Assembly: GCA_005503085.1 (NCBI GenBank)
Contig: SCOI01000008.1
Span: 186,001 to 250,000 of the forward strand
From: Burkholderiales bacterium C2
GTDB lineage: Bacteria > Pseudomonadota > Gammaproteobacteria > Burkholderiales > Burkholderiaceae_C
Direction of reading: 5' to 3'
DNA: 64,000 nucleotides
The position numbers and the translations under genes are program-made. Below the pieces are notes generated by a model. That model did no database searches, was not told the DNA's origin, and saw nothing but the letters and a program-made list of their open reading frames with translations. Numbering within the stretch: the first letter of the stretch is position 1; each line of letters opens with the position of its first letter. Below, in pieces: positions 16,147 to 25,824 of this stretch.

Positions 16147-18290
16147 CAACGCGGCGGCGGCGCTGCCTGCTGCAGCCTGAGCTCCCGAGTCGCCTCATTG
16201 CCCGCCCAGTCCCGCGCCAGCACCCGCAGCCGGTAGCGGCCCGGCGCCGGCAGGGTCAGCCGGCCCTCGGCCAGGCGCCCCTGGTCGACCCGGTTCATCA
16301 GCTGGTAGCGAAAGCGGGTGCTGGCCTGGCCGTGCACCGTGACGCCGCTGCCGGCGGCATAGGCGAGCTGGGTCATGCGGTCCTCGTCGACATCGCCCTG
16401 GGGCATCTGCTCGAAACCGATCTGCCGGCGCGGCGGCTCGAAGCCCGGCAGCGGCCGGCCCGCCTCGTCGAGCAGCTGGTAGGCCAGGCTTTGCAGGCCC
16501 AGGCGGCGGCTCGGCTTGTTGCCGTCGACCTGGTCCCAGGCCTCGACCACCACGCTGAGGCCGGACGGGTCGGCCGGCAGCAGCAGATCGCCGCCCACGC
16601 GCGCGTTCAGCGGGCCGCCGGTCGCATCGAAGAGCTCGACCGACACGATGTGCGGCGGCTGCCGGTCGCTGAAGTCCTTGAAGCCCAGGGCCAGCGCATT
16701 GCCCTGGTGGCCGGGCGCGCCCAGGCTCAGATGCACATGGGCCATGCCGTTGAGCGTGCCCAGCACCTCACCGGCTTCAAATCGGGTGCCGCGCCGCAGC
16801 CGCATGCGCTCGGGCCGGCCCTGCTCGTCGCGCAGCGGCACGAAGCGCTGCGGATCCAGCGGCCGCCCGTCGGCGCGGCGGCCGACCCGCAGATGGACAT
16901 AGGCCAGCGGCCCCAGCGCCAGCCCCTCGCCCAGCTCGCCAAAGCCCCAGCTGGCCAGCGGGCTCGTGACCTTGGCGTCGGCGATTGCCAGCACCTCGGC
17001 GCCGACCGGGCCGGCGATGTCCAGCCCGCCATGCAGATGGTGGCGTGGCTCCATCGTGCGCTCGCCCTTGTTGCTCCTGCCGCCGCGCACCTCGCCCAGC
17101 ACCCCGACCACCTCGTGCGGGCCCTGCTGCGGCTTGAGCGGCCAGCGCCCGGCGGTCTGCGGCAGCGGCTGCTGCGCCGACGGCCCCAGCTCGCCCAGCG
17201 CCGCCTGGCTCTGGCCGGGCGCGACGGCGGCCAGGCGGTGCAACCGGTGGCTGGCGGCATCGGCCACTAGCAGGCTGCCGTCGGCCGCCAGCGCCAGGCC
17301 GGTGGGCCGGGCCAGCCGGTCGCCGGCGGTGATCTGCTGCAGCTGGCCATTGGGCGTCAGCTGCAGCACGCGGCCGCGCGCCTGCACACCGATATAGAGA
17401 TGGCCGTCATGGCTCAGCGCCAGGCTCAGCGGGCGGCGCAGCAAGGCCTGCTCATCGTCCGGCGCGGCGCGCGCCACGGTCGTGACCGTGCCGTCCGGCG
17501 CCACCCGGCGGATCGCGTTATTGCCGGCATCGGCCACCAGGGCATGACCGTCGGCGGCTATCAGCAGCGCGGCGGGCGTGTCGAAGCGGGCCTCGGCGCC
17601 GATACCGTCGCGCTCGCCGGGCAGCTCGCCGCCGGCCAGGGTCAAGACCTGGCCCTCAGCATTGATCAGGCGGATGCGGTCGTTGTAGCTGTCGGCCACC
17701 CAGACCCGGCCCTGGCCATCGACGGCCAGGCCCAGCGGCCCGTTGAAGCGGGCCTGCTCGGCCGGCCCGTCGCGGTGGCCTGGCTGACCGTCGCCGGCCA
17801 GGGTCGAGACCTGACCCTCGGGCGTGATCTTGCGGATGCGGTGGTTGCCGGTGTCGGCCACATAGAGATTGCCGGCGGCGTCCAGCGCCAGTCCCGAGGG
17901 CGTATGAAAGGCCGCCTCGGCGGCCGGGCCGTCGCGCCAGCCCTCGGCGCCGCTGCCGGCCAGGGTCAAGACCTGGCCCTCGGCCGTCAGCAGCCGGATG
18001 CGGTTGCTGGTGCCGCCGTCGGCGATATAAAGCCGGCCGCGCGCATCGGCGACCAGGCCGTAAGGGTCGGCAAAGCGGACCTGAGCCGCCGGGCCGTCGC
18101 GCCAGCCCTCGACACCGTCGCCGGCCCCGGGCCGCAACTGGCCGCGCCAGCCGATGACGGTGGGGGCGGGCCCCTGCGGGGCGCCTGCGATTGGCGGGTC
18201 CATGAGTTGCAATCCTGGGCGCGTGGCCAGCAGGGCGATCACGGCAGCGCCGAGGAACAAGGCACTCAACAGAACGGGACGGCGCATCAT
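16146..18290 (-). CDS. NHL-repeat propeller fused to an M23-like domain
   Basis: A 714-residue exported protein with an N-terminal membrane anchor or signal helix (about 4-24). Residues about 50-370 form a beta-propeller of NHL blades with repeats such as GLVADARGRLYIADGG, GLALDAAGNLYVADTGNHRI and GLAVDGQGRVWVADSYNDRI, several preceded by a RDGPAAxAxF element. Around 415-540 comes a LytM/M23-like part. HLHGGLDIAG and GMAHVHLSLG match the HxxxD and HxH zinc-ligand patterns, separated by a longer insert than usual. A C-terminal beta-sandwich-like region (about 560-705) follows. It may bind peptidoglycan or another wall polymer; whether it cleaves is uncertain. It heads a two-gene unit with the GNAT gene. 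Confidence 0.8.
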   Translation of the reverse strand: MMRRPVLLSALFLGAAVIALLATRPGLQLMDPPIAGAPQGPAPTVIGWRGQLRPGAGDGVEGWRDGPAAQVRFADPYGLVADARGRLYIADGGTSNRIRLLTAEGQVLTLAGSGAEGWRDGPAAEAAFHTPSGLALDAAGNLYVADTGNHRIRKITPEGQVSTLAGDGQPGHRDGPAEQARFNGPLGLAVDGQGRVWVADSYNDRIRLINAEGQVLTLAGGELPGERDGIGAEARFDTPAALLIAADGHALVADAGNNAIRRVAPDGTVTTVARAAPDDEQALLRRPLSLALSHDGHLYIGVQARGRVLQLTPNGQLQQITAGDRLARPTGLALAADGSLLVADAASHRLHRLAAVAPGQSQAALGELGPSAQQPLPQTAGRWPLKPQQGPHEVVGVLGEVRGGRSNKGERTMEPRHHLHGGLDIAGPVGAEVLAIADAKVTSPLASWGFGELGEGLALGPLAYVHLRVGRRADGRPLDPQRFVPLRDEQGRPERMRLRRGTRFEAGEVLGTLNGMAHVHLSLGAPGHQGNALALGFKDFSDRQPPHIVSVELFDATGGPLNARVGGDLLLPADPSGLSVVVEAWDQVDGNKPSRRLGLQSLAYQLLDEAGRPLPGFEPPRRQIGFEQMPQGDVDEDRMTQLAYAAGSGVTVHGQASTRFRYQLMNRVDQGRLAEGRLTLPAPGRYRLRVLARDWAGNEATRELRLQQAAPPPR

Positions 18291-18393
18291 CGGCAGGGCT
18301 TAGGGCAGGGCGCGCATCGTAGCCTTGTCTCGTCACGAGCCGAAACATCGTCTATCGTTCGCCGCGTTTCGTTTCTCAACCTTGCACGCTCTC

Positions 18394-19410
18394 ATGAATC
18401 AAGCCGTCCTCGTCATCGATGTCCAACATGCCCTCAGCCACGGCGCCTACGCCGCCTTCGACGCCGACCGCGTGATCGAGCGCATCAATACGGTCTGCGC
18501 CAAGGCCAGGGCTGCCGGCGTGCCGGTGATCCTGATCCAGCATCAGTCGGTCGGCGGCGCGCTGGACCATGGCAGCGAAGGCTGGCAGCTGGCCGCCGGT
18601 CTGGCGGTGCAGCCCGGCGATATCCGGCTGGGCAAGACCGCGACCGACTCCTTTCACAAGACCGAGTTGCAGGCCTTGCTGCAGCGCCTGGGCGTCGAGC
18701 GCCTGGTGGTCTGCGGCTTCCAGAGCGAGTTCTGCGTCGACACCACGGTGCGCCGCGCGCTGGGCCTGGGCTATCCGGTGAGCCTGGTGGCCGACGGCCA
18801 TTCGACCTTGGACGGCCCGCTGCTGTCGGCCGCCCAGATCAGCGCCCATCACAACCGCACGCTGGCCGACATCGGCAGCTTCGGGCCGCTAGTGACGCCG
18901 GTGGCCGCCGCCGATCTGACCTTCGAGGCGCAGTCCTGCAGCAAGGACTTTGTCGATGCGGGCGGCATCCGACTCGCCACGCTGGCCGACATCGAGCCTG
19001 TCGCGGCCCTGTTCGACGCCTACCGCCAGTTCTACGAGCAGGCGCCGGATCTCGCGCTGGCCACCGGCTTCATCCGCGAGCGCTTGCAGAAACAGGAGTC
19101 GGTGATCCTGCTGGCCCGCGATGCCCAGGGGCAGGCCATAGGCTTCTGCCAGCTCTACCCGAGCTTCTGCTCGGTCGAGGCCCGGCCCATCTATGCGCTC
19201 TACGACCTCTATGTCGCGCCGGTGGCGCGCCGCTCGGGCACGGGCCGGGCCCTGCTGCAGGCCGCCGAGCGGCTGGCGCTCGAACAGGGCAAGGCCCGCA
19301 TGGACCTGACGACGGCCAAGACCAATCGGGCCGCGCAATCGGTCTATGAGTCGCTGGGCTGGGTGCGCGACGAGGTCTTCTACGCCTACAGCCGGCAGCT
19401 CGGCCGCTAG
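18394..19410 (+). CDS. isochorismatase-like cysteine hydrolase fused to a GNAT acetyltransferase
   Basis: A 338-residue two-domain protein. Residues 1-180 are an isochorismatase-fold amidohydrolase with the catalytic triad of nicotinamidase-like enzymes apparent as Asp9 (LVIDVQ), Lys81 (LGKTATDSF) and Cys114 (GFQSEFCVDTT). Residues about 190-335 are a GNAT domain with the acetyl-CoA loop VAPVARRSGTGRALLQAAE and the terminal NRAAQSVYESLGW element. Both halves look intact, suggesting sequential chemistry such as amide hydrolysis and amine acetylation, but the substrate is unknown. The ATG at 18394 fits the domain start; an in-frame extension to 18325 has no support. It is divergent from the NHL gene. 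Confidence 0.87.
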   Translation: MNQAVLVIDVQHALSHGAYAAFDADRVIERINTVCAKARAAGVPVILIQHQSVGGALDHGSEGWQLAAGLAVQPGDIRLGKTATDSFHKTELQALLQRLGVERLVVCGFQSEFCVDTTVRRALGLGYPVSLVADGHSTLDGPLLSAAQISAHHNRTLADIGSFGPLVTPVAAADLTFEAQSCSKDFVDAGGIRLATLADIEPVAALFDAYRQFYEQAPDLALATGFIRERLQKQESVILLARDAQGQAIGFCQLYPSFCSVEARPIYALYDLYVAPVARRSGTGRALLQAAERLALEQGKARMDLTTAKTNRAAQSVYESLGWVRDEVFYAYSRQLGR

Positions 19411-19412
19411 CA

Positions 19413-19429
19413 CCGGGCCGTAAGCCCGG
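19413..19429. terminator. GC-rich hairpin between convergent genes
   Basis: CCGGGC (19413-19418), a five-base loop and GCCCGG (19424-19429) form a perfect stem just after the stop of the hydrolase-acetyltransferase gene and just before the stop of the convergent SDR gene. There is no T run on either strand, so it may act as a weak bidirectional terminator or only protect 3' ends. Confidence 0.35.
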
Positions 19430-19434
19430 CCCGC

Positions 19435-20169
19435 TCACCAGGGCAGCGTGCTGCCGTCGTAGCTGAGGAAGGCGCCGCTGTCCTCAGGGCGGGCGGCGTC
19501 CAGCACGGCCAGCATCTGGGCGGCCGCCAGCGCCGCCGGCCGGCCGATCTCGGCACCGCGAAAAGGCGCGGACAGCGCCGAGTCGACCGTGCCCGGATGC
19601 AGGGCCAGGATCAGCGTGTCGGGCTTGCTGCGGCGCAACTCGATCGCGGCGGTCTTGACCAGCATGTTCAGCGCGGTCTTGGAGGCGCGGTAGCTGTACC
19701 AGCCGCCCAGTCGGTTGTCGCCAATGCTGCCGACCTTGGCCGAGAGCAGGGCCATCACGCTGCGCTGACGGCCGTCCAGCAGCGGCGTGAAATGGCGCAG
19801 CAGCAGGGCCGGCCCGAAGGTATTGGCGTTGAAGGTGGCGAGCATCTGCGCCGGGTCCAGATCGGCCAGGCGTTTCTCGGGCATGAAGCCCTCGCCGTGC
19901 AGCAGACCGGCCGCGTTGATGATCAGCTGGAAGGGGCCCTGGTCGGCCAGCGCAGCGGCCGCCTCGGTGATGCTATCGGGTCGGGCGAAATCGATGGCCA
20001 GCGGCGCCGAGTGGCGGTGCAGTGCGACGCACAGCCCGCAGCGCGGGTCGGCCCGCAAGGCCTGCGTAAATGCGGCGCCGAGGGCGCCTGAGGCGCCGAT
20101 GACCAGGGCACGGTAGCCGTCGGGCAGTTTGCCAAGCAGCACTTGGTCTGGAGGCGGGGCTGCGGTCAT
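19435..20169 (-). CDS. SDR family oxidoreductase
   Basis: A 244-residue Rossmann-fold short-chain dehydrogenase/reductase. The dinucleotide motif is VIGASGALGAAF, a variant of TGxxxGxG. The IINAAGLLH segment corresponds to NNAG, and the catalytic Tyr and Lys are in the YSYRASK motif (YxxxK), with the upstream serine in ALLSAKVGS. It resembles C-factor/CsgA-like SDRs more than fatty-acid reductases; the substrate is unknown. It is divergent from the flavoprotein gene at 20236, with about 66 bp between them for promoters. Confidence 0.9.
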   Translation of the reverse strand: MTAAPPPDQVLLGKLPDGYRALVIGASGALGAAFTQALRADPRCGLCVALHRHSAPLAIDFARPDSITEAAAALADQGPFQLIINAAGLLHGEGFMPEKRLADLDPAQMLATFNANTFGPALLLRHFTPLLDGRQRSVMALLSAKVGSIGDNRLGGWYSYRASKTALNMLVKTAAIELRRSKPDTLILALHPGTVDSALSAPFRGAEIGRPAALAAAQMLAVLDAARPEDSGAFLSYDGSTLPW

Positions 20170-20235
20170 AGCCGCAGCCTAGCCGAGATGGCCAAGCCCT
20201 GCCGCGGCCGGGACAAGCCGGCACAATGCGCCGCC

Positions 20236-21246
20236 ATGAGCTCTTCCTCAGTGCGCCTTGAGCTGGCCGTCATCGGCGCCGGCATCGCCGGCCTGGCCTG
20301 TGCCGGCGCCTTGCAGCAGGCCGGTCACCGGGTGCAGCTGTTCGAGAAAAGCCGCGGCCCCGGCGGCCGCATGAGCACCCGGCGCGACGAGGCGGCCGGC
20401 TGGCAATGCGACCACGGCGCGCAGTACTTCACGGCCCGCGATCCGGACTTCCGTGCCGAGCTGCAGCGCTGGCTGGCGGCCGGCGCCGCCGCGCTGTGGA
20501 CGCCGCGCTTGAGCGTCATCGGCGAGGCCGATCGGCACCGCCGCGAGGCCGGGCTGGAGCGCTTTGTCGGCCTGCCGCGGATGACGGCGCCGGCCCGGCT
20601 GCTGGCCGTCGAGCTGGCGCTGAACACCGGCTGCACCATCACCGCGCTGCAGCGCGAGCCCGGGGGCTGGCGGCTACGCAGCGCCGAGCAGGGCCTGCTT
20701 GCGGCGCGCTTCGATGCGCTGCTGCTGGCCCTGCCGGCGCCCCAGGCCGGCGCGCTGCTGCGGACCGCCGCCCAGGAAGAACTGGCCGCGCTGGCCGACA
20801 GCGTCCGCATGCGCGGCTGCTGGGCGCTGATGCTGCGCTACCCGGCGGCGCTGGCGCTGCCCTTCGATGCCGCCTTCGTCAACAGCGGGCCGCTGCGCTG
20901 GCTCGCGCGCGACAGCAGCAAGCCCGGCCGCGAGACGGCGGTCGGGGCGGCCCCCGAGACCTGGCTCTTGCATGCCGAGGCCGAGTGGAGCGAGGCCCGG
21001 CTGGAATGGCCCGCTGACGCGGTGGTGGCCGAGCTGCTGCAGGCCTTTGCCGCGCTGGGCGCGCCCGCGCCTGCGGCCTGGACCGCACAGCGCTGGCGCT
21101 ATGCCGACACGCAAGCGGCCCTGAGCCTGGGCAGCGTCTGGCGGGCCGAGGCCGGCTTGGGCCTGTGCGGCGACTGGCTCAACGGCGGCAAGGTCGAGGG
21201 CGCTTGGCTCAGCGGCCGCGCGCTGGCCCGGCAGCTGCTGGGCTGA
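20236..21246 (+). CDS. FAD-dependent amine-oxidase/renalase-like protein
   Basis: A 336-residue flavoprotein. The N-terminal dinucleotide fold is LAVIGAGIAGLACAGAL, followed by the amine-oxidase-type motif VQLFEKSRGPGGRMSTRR and CDHGAQYFTARDPDF. The C-terminal FAD-contact segment is GLGLCGDWLNGGKVEGAWLS. This combination is typical of the renalase-like bacterial oxidoreductases, some of which oxidise dihydro-isomers of NAD(P)H; the substrate here is unproven. The ATG at 20236 was chosen because the frame upstream lacks similarity. CACAAT (20222-20227) lies eight bases before the start. Confidence 0.88.
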   Translation: MSSSSVRLELAVIGAGIAGLACAGALQQAGHRVQLFEKSRGPGGRMSTRRDEAAGWQCDHGAQYFTARDPDFRAELQRWLAAGAAALWTPRLSVIGEADRHRREAGLERFVGLPRMTAPARLLAVELALNTGCTITALQREPGGWRLRSAEQGLLAARFDALLLALPAPQAGALLRTAAQEELAALADSVRMRGCWALMLRYPAALALPFDAAFVNSGPLRWLARDSSKPGRETAVGAAPETWLLHAEAEWSEARLEWPADAVVAELLQAFAALGAPAPAAWTAQRWRYADTQAALSLGSVWRAEAGLGLCGDWLNGGKVEGAWLSGRALARQLLG

Positions 21247-21415
21247 GCTGTGCGCGCTGCGCACGGTCCATGCCCTGCGGCTATGCCCGGCTCTTCAACC
21301 GCTATCGCCGCGGGCGCCGGCGCTACTGGTTTACACCACCCGGGATAGCACGGAGCGCGGGCAAGAATGCGCTGTTCGTCTACCCCACAACGCAGCCATC
21401 AGTCGAGGAAACCCG

Positions 21416-23026
21416 ATGCTCATGAGCCCCAAGATCTCCCGCCGCACCGTCCACGGCCTGCTGGCCGCCAGCCTGGCCCTGGCCTATGGCATCGCGCCGG
21501 CCGCCACGCCCAAGGACACCCTGGTTCAGGCCTTCGCCTTCGACGACATCATCTCGATGGACCCGGGCGAATCCTTCGAGCTCTCGGCCGGCGAGATCCT
21601 CGGCAATACCTATGACCGCCTGCTGCGCCTGGATGTGAATGACCCGTCCAAGGTGATCGGCGACCTGGCCAAGAGCTGGACCGTCTCGGCCGACGGCAAG
21701 ACCTTCACCTTCGAGCTCAAGCCCGGCCTGAAGTTCGCGTCCGGCAATGCGCTGACCGCCGAGGACGTGGTCTGGTCGCTGCAGCGCGCGGTGCTGCTGG
21801 ACAAGACGCCGGCCTTCATCCTGACCCAGTTCGGCCTGAAGAAGGACGTGGTCAAGGACCGCATCAAACAGACCGGCCCGCTGACGCTGACGATCGAGAC
21901 CGACAAGCCCTACGCGACCACCCTGGTGCTGAACTGCCTGACCGCCGATGTGGCCTCGGTGCTGGACAAGAAGCTGGTGCTGAGCAAGGAAGCCAATGGC
22001 GATATGGGCTACGCCTGGCTGAAGACCAATTACGCCGGCTCGGGCCCCTACAAGCTGCGCGAGTGGCGTGCCAACGAGATCGTCGCGCTGGAGCGCAATG
22101 AGAACTACAGCCTGGGTGCCAAGGCCCCGCTGGCCCGCGTGATCTACCGCCATGTGAAGGAGGCCGCGACCCAGCGCCTGCTGCTGGAGAAGGGCGATAT
22201 CGACATCGCCCGCAATCTGGCGCCGCAGGACATCACGGCCCTGGCTGCCAGCAAGGACATCAAGACCACCGCCGCGCCCAAGGGCACGGTGGTCTATATG
22301 AGCTTCAATATGAAGAACCCGGCGCTGGCCAAGCCCGAGGTGCGCGAGGCGATGAAGCTGCTGGTGGACTACGACGGCATCGGCGAGACCCTGGTCAAGC
22401 ACATCGGCCAGATCCACCAGAACTTCCTGCCGGTAGGCCTGCTGGGCGCCAGCACCGACAAGCCCTTCAAGTTCGATGTGGCCAAGGCCAAGGCGCTCTT
22501 GGCCAAGGCCGGTTACCCGGACGGCTTCAAGGTCACCATCGATATGCGCACCGTGCAGCCGGTGCAGGGCATTGCCGAGAGCTTCCAGCAGACCGCCAAG
22601 CGCGCCGGCATCGACATCGAGATCATCCCCGGCGACGGCAAGCAGACGCTGACCAAGTACCGCGCCCGCAGCCACGACATCTATATCGGTCAGTGGGGCG
22701 CCGACTACTGGGACCCGCACACCAATGCCGACACCTTCGCGCGCAATGCCGACAACAGCGACGGCGCGGCCGCCAAGCCGCTGTCCTGGCGCAATGCCTG
22801 GGACATCCCCGAGCTGACCAAGAAGAGCGATGCCGCCGCGCTGGAGCGTGATGCGCCCAAGCGCGCCAAGATGTACCAGGACATCCAGGCCGAGTTCCGC
22901 AAGACCAGCCCCTTCGTGATCCTGTTCCAGCAGACCGAGGTGGCCGCCTACCGCAGCAATCTCAGCGGCCTGAAGCTGGGCCCGACCTTCAGCACCAACT
23001 ACATGTTCAAGGTCTCCAAGCGCTGA
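21416..23026 (+). CDS. ABC transporter substrate-binding protein, family 5 (peptide type)
   Basis: A periplasmic 536-residue receptor for a Dpp/Opp-type importer. The signal sequence (SRRTVHGLLAASLALAYGIA) includes an RR pair, so Tat export is possible. The mature protein has the SBP_bac_5 features: a core starting TLVQAFAFDDIISMDPGES, the TFELKPGLKFASGNALTAED segment and the GQWGADYWDPHTNADTF pocket region. GAGGAAA precedes the ATG. It is the first gene of a five-gene operon whose cistrons overlap by 1-13 bp. The ligand (di- or oligopeptide, or another solute) is not predictable. Confidence 0.94.
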   Translation: MLMSPKISRRTVHGLLAASLALAYGIAPAATPKDTLVQAFAFDDIISMDPGESFELSAGEILGNTYDRLLRLDVNDPSKVIGDLAKSWTVSADGKTFTFELKPGLKFASGNALTAEDVVWSLQRAVLLDKTPAFILTQFGLKKDVVKDRIKQTGPLTLTIETDKPYATTLVLNCLTADVASVLDKKLVLSKEANGDMGYAWLKTNYAGSGPYKLREWRANEIVALERNENYSLGAKAPLARVIYRHVKEAATQRLLLEKGDIDIARNLAPQDITALAASKDIKTTAAPKGTVVYMSFNMKNPALAKPEVREAMKLLVDYDGIGETLVKHIGQIHQNFLPVGLLGASTDKPFKFDVAKAKALLAKAGYPDGFKVTIDMRTVQPVQGIAESFQQTAKRAGIDIEIIPGDGKQTLTKYRARSHDIYIGQWGADYWDPHTNADTFARNADNSDGAAAKPLSWRNAWDIPELTKKSDAAALERDAPKRAKMYQDIQAEFRKTSPFVILFQQTEVAAYRSNLSGLKLGPTFSTNYMFKVSKR

Positions 23027-24066
23027 TGACGCGATTTGCTCGGGCGCTGAAGCCCAGGGCGCGCGCCCTGGGCGGATTTCTGGTGGTCATCGCGCTGACC
23101 TATCTCGGCCTCTTGGCCGTGACCTTCTTCATCGGCCGGGTGATCCCGGTGGACCCGGTGCTGGCCGTGGTCGGCGATCGCGCGCCCGAGCATGTGATCG
23201 CCCGGGTGCGCGAGGAGATGGGACTGAACAAGCCGCTGTGGCACCAGTTCTGGCTCTATCTGCAAAAGGTCGCCCAGGGAGATCTGGGCACCTCGGTGCT
23301 GACCTCCAACCCGGTGCTGCAGGACATCAAGCGGGTGTTCCCGGCCACCTTCGAGCTGGCCACCGTGGGCATCCTCATCGGTGCCGGCCTGGGCGTGCCG
23401 CTGGGCGTCTGGGCGGCGGTGCGGCGCGGCGGCCTGGTCGACCAGGCCGTGCGGGTGATGGCCCTGGTCGGCTACTCGGTGCCGATCTTCTGGCTGGGCC
23501 TGATGGCCCTGGTGCTGTTCTATGCCAAGCTCGACTGGGTGGCGGGGCCGGGGCGCATCGATGTGGCCTTCGAGTACAGCGTCACGCCGGTCACCGGGCT
23601 GATGCTGGTGGACACGGCGATGGCCGGTGAGTGGGAAGCCTTTCGAAATGCGCTCTCGCACCTGATACTGCCCGGCGCGCTGCTGGGCTATTTCTCGCTG
23701 GCCTATATCAGCCGCATGACGCGCTCCTTCATGCTCAACGAGCTGAGCCAGGAATACGTGATCGCGGCCCGCGCCAAAGGGCTCAGCGAGGCCCGCATCA
23801 TCTGGCGCCACGCGCTGCGCAACGCCATGGTGCCGCTGGTCACGGTGATCGCGCTGTCCTATGCCGGTCTGCTGGAAGGTTCGGTGCTGACCGAGACCGT
23901 GTTCGCCTGGCCTGGTCTGGGCCTGTACATCACCAACTCGCTGCAGAACGCCGACATGAACGCGGTGCTGGGCGGCACCCTGGTGGTGGGCTCGATCTTC
24001 GTGGCCCTGAATCTGCTGTCTGACCTGCTGTACCGAATGCTGGACCCGAGGACACGCGTCCGATGA
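23026..24066 (+). CDS. ABC transporter permease, DppB/OppB type
   Basis: A 346-residue inner-membrane permease with an N-terminal helix followed by the conserved FFIGRVIPVDPVLAVVGDRA and REEMGLNKPLWHQFWLYL segment of the DppB family. The binding-protein-dependent transport domain contains the EAA loop AARAKGLSEARIIWRHALRN, which contacts the ATPases. Its ATG overlaps the last base of the binding-protein stop (TGATG), indicating translational coupling. It pairs with the DppC-type permease to form the channel. Confidence 0.95.
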   Translation: MTRFARALKPRARALGGFLVVIALTYLGLLAVTFFIGRVIPVDPVLAVVGDRAPEHVIARVREEMGLNKPLWHQFWLYLQKVAQGDLGTSVLTSNPVLQDIKRVFPATFELATVGILIGAGLGVPLGVWAAVRRGGLVDQAVRVMALVGYSVPIFWLGLMALVLFYAKLDWVAGPGRIDVAFEYSVTPVTGLMLVDTAMAGEWEAFRNALSHLILPGALLGYFSLAYISRMTRSFMLNELSQEYVIAARAKGLSEARIIWRHALRNAMVPLVTVIALSYAGLLEGSVLTETVFAWPGLGLYITNSLQNADMNAVLGGTLVVGSIFVALNLLSDLLYRMLDPRTRVR

Positions 24067-24977
24067 GCACCGATCTGAAAAACCTGCATCAGTGGCTGAT
24101 GAGCGAGCGGCCCGAATCGCGCCGCCAGGCCGCGCTGGGCCGGGCCTATGCCGGCTGGCGCACTTTTGCGCGCAACCGGCTGGCCCTGGTGGGCCTGGCC
24201 ATCGTCGCGCTGCTGGTGCTGATGGCCCTGTTCGCCCACCAGCTGGCCCCCTATGACCCCAGCGTCGGCGATCTGCGCACGACCCGGCTGCTGGAGCCAT
24301 CGAGTGCGCACTGGATGGGCACCGACGACCAGGGCCGCGACATCCTCTCGCGCATCATCCACGGCTCGCGCATCACGCTCTTTGTCGTCGTGCTGGTGGC
24401 CGTGCTGGCCGCGCCCATCGGCCTCTTGGTCGGCACGGTGGCCGGCTACCGGGGCGGCATGATCGATGCGGTGCTGATGCGCGTCACCGACATCTTTCTG
24501 GCCTTCCCGCGCCTGATCCTGGCGCTGGCCTTTGTCGCGGCCTTGGGCCCTGGCATCGAGAACGCGGTGCTGGCCATCGCGCTGACCTCCTGGCCACCCT
24601 ATGCCCGCATGGCGCGGGCCGAGACACTGACGATACGCCAGGCCGACTACATCGCCGCGGTGCAGCTGGTCGGTGCCTCGCACAGCCGCATCGTGCTGCG
24701 CCACATCATGCCGCTGTGCCTGCCCTCGGTGATCGTGCGCGTCACGCTGGACATGGCCGGCATCATCCTGACCGCCGCCGGCCTCGGTTTCCTGGGCCTG
24801 GGCGCGCAGCCGCCGATGCCCGAATGGGGCGCGATGATCGCGGCCGGCCGGCAGTATGTGCTGGACCAATGGTGGGTGGCGGCGGGGCCGGGCCTGGCCA
24901 TCTTCATTGTCAGCCTGGCCTTCAATCTGCTCGGCGATGGCCTGCGCGACACCCTCGACCCGAAAAGCAATAAGTGA
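24063..24977 (+). CDS. ABC transporter permease, DppC/OppC type
   Basis: A 304-residue second permease. The OppC_N helix is at about 40-62 (RNRLALVGLAIVALLVLMAL) and the DppC signature HWMGTDDQGRDILSRIIHGS follows. The EAA loop region VQLVGASHSRIVLRHIMPLC and a C-terminal GDGLRDTLDP complete the family pattern. The start overlaps the preceding gene by four bases (ATGA). It forms the heterodimeric membrane part with the upstream permease. Confidence 0.95.
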   Translation: MSTDLKNLHQWLMSERPESRRQAALGRAYAGWRTFARNRLALVGLAIVALLVLMALFAHQLAPYDPSVGDLRTTRLLEPSSAHWMGTDDQGRDILSRIIHGSRITLFVVVLVAVLAAPIGLLVGTVAGYRGGMIDAVLMRVTDIFLAFPRLILALAFVAALGPGIENAVLAIALTSWPPYARMARAETLTIRQADYIAAVQLVGASHSRIVLRHIMPLCLPSVIVRVTLDMAGIILTAAGLGFLGLGAQPPMPEWGAMIAAGRQYVLDQWWVAAGPGLAIFIVSLAFNLLGDGLRDTLDPKSNK

Positions 24978-25824
24978 TGAGCGACACCACCCCTGCGCTG
25001 CTCGAAGTCGAGGACCTGCGTGTCTCATTCCCCACCCGCGACGGCGGCCTGTTCGAGGCGGTGCGCGGCGTCAGCTTCAGCCTGGGCCGCGAGCGGCTGG
25101 GCATCGTCGGTGAATCCGGCTCCGGCAAGTCGCAGACCGGCCGTGCCATCCTGGGCCTGACCGCGCCCGAGGCCCGCATCACGGCCAAGCGCCTGGCTTT
25201 CAAGGGTCAGGACTTGCTCGGCGCCACACCGGCCCAGCGCCGCGCGATGCGCGGCGGCAGCATCGCGATGGTCTTGCAGGACCCGAAGTATTCGCTGAAC
25301 CCGGTGATGAAGATCGGCGAGCAGATCCGCGAGAGCCTGCAGGCCCATCAGCGCGGGCTGTCCTCGTCCGAGGCCAAGCAGCGGGTGCTGCAGGCGCTGG
25401 CCGATGTCGCGATCGATGACCCAGAGCGCGTCTACAAGCTCTACCCGCACGAGGTCTCGGGCGGCATGGGCCAGCGCGCGATGATCGCGATGATGCTGAT
25501 CGCCGAGCCGCAGTTATTGATCGCCGACGAGCCGACCTCGGCGCTGGACGTGACCGTGCAGCTGCAGGTGCTGGGCATTCTCGACAAGCTGGTCAAGGAC
25601 CGCGGCATGGGTCTGATCTTTGTCTCGCATGACCTGCGCCTGGTGGCCAGCTTCTGCGACCGGGTGCTGGTGATGTATGCCGGCAAGGTGGTCGAGGAGG
25701 TGCACGCTACCGAGCTGCAGGCGGCCAAGCACCCCTACACGCAAGGCCTGCTGAACTGCCTGCCGCGCCTGGGCGCGTCGCGCCATCCGCTGCCGACGCT
25801 GAACCGACAAGAGGAGTGGAAGCT

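Noticed and set aside
17580-18130. Repeated DNA pattern in the NHL gene that could be mistaken for a repeat array or CRISPR
   Set aside because: Repeats are imperfect, in frame and match the beta-propeller blades of the encoded protein.
21270-21425. Short basic open frame before the peptide-transporter operon
   Set aside because: No ribosome site, very Arg/Tyr-rich composition, and its end runs into the start of the binding-protein gene.
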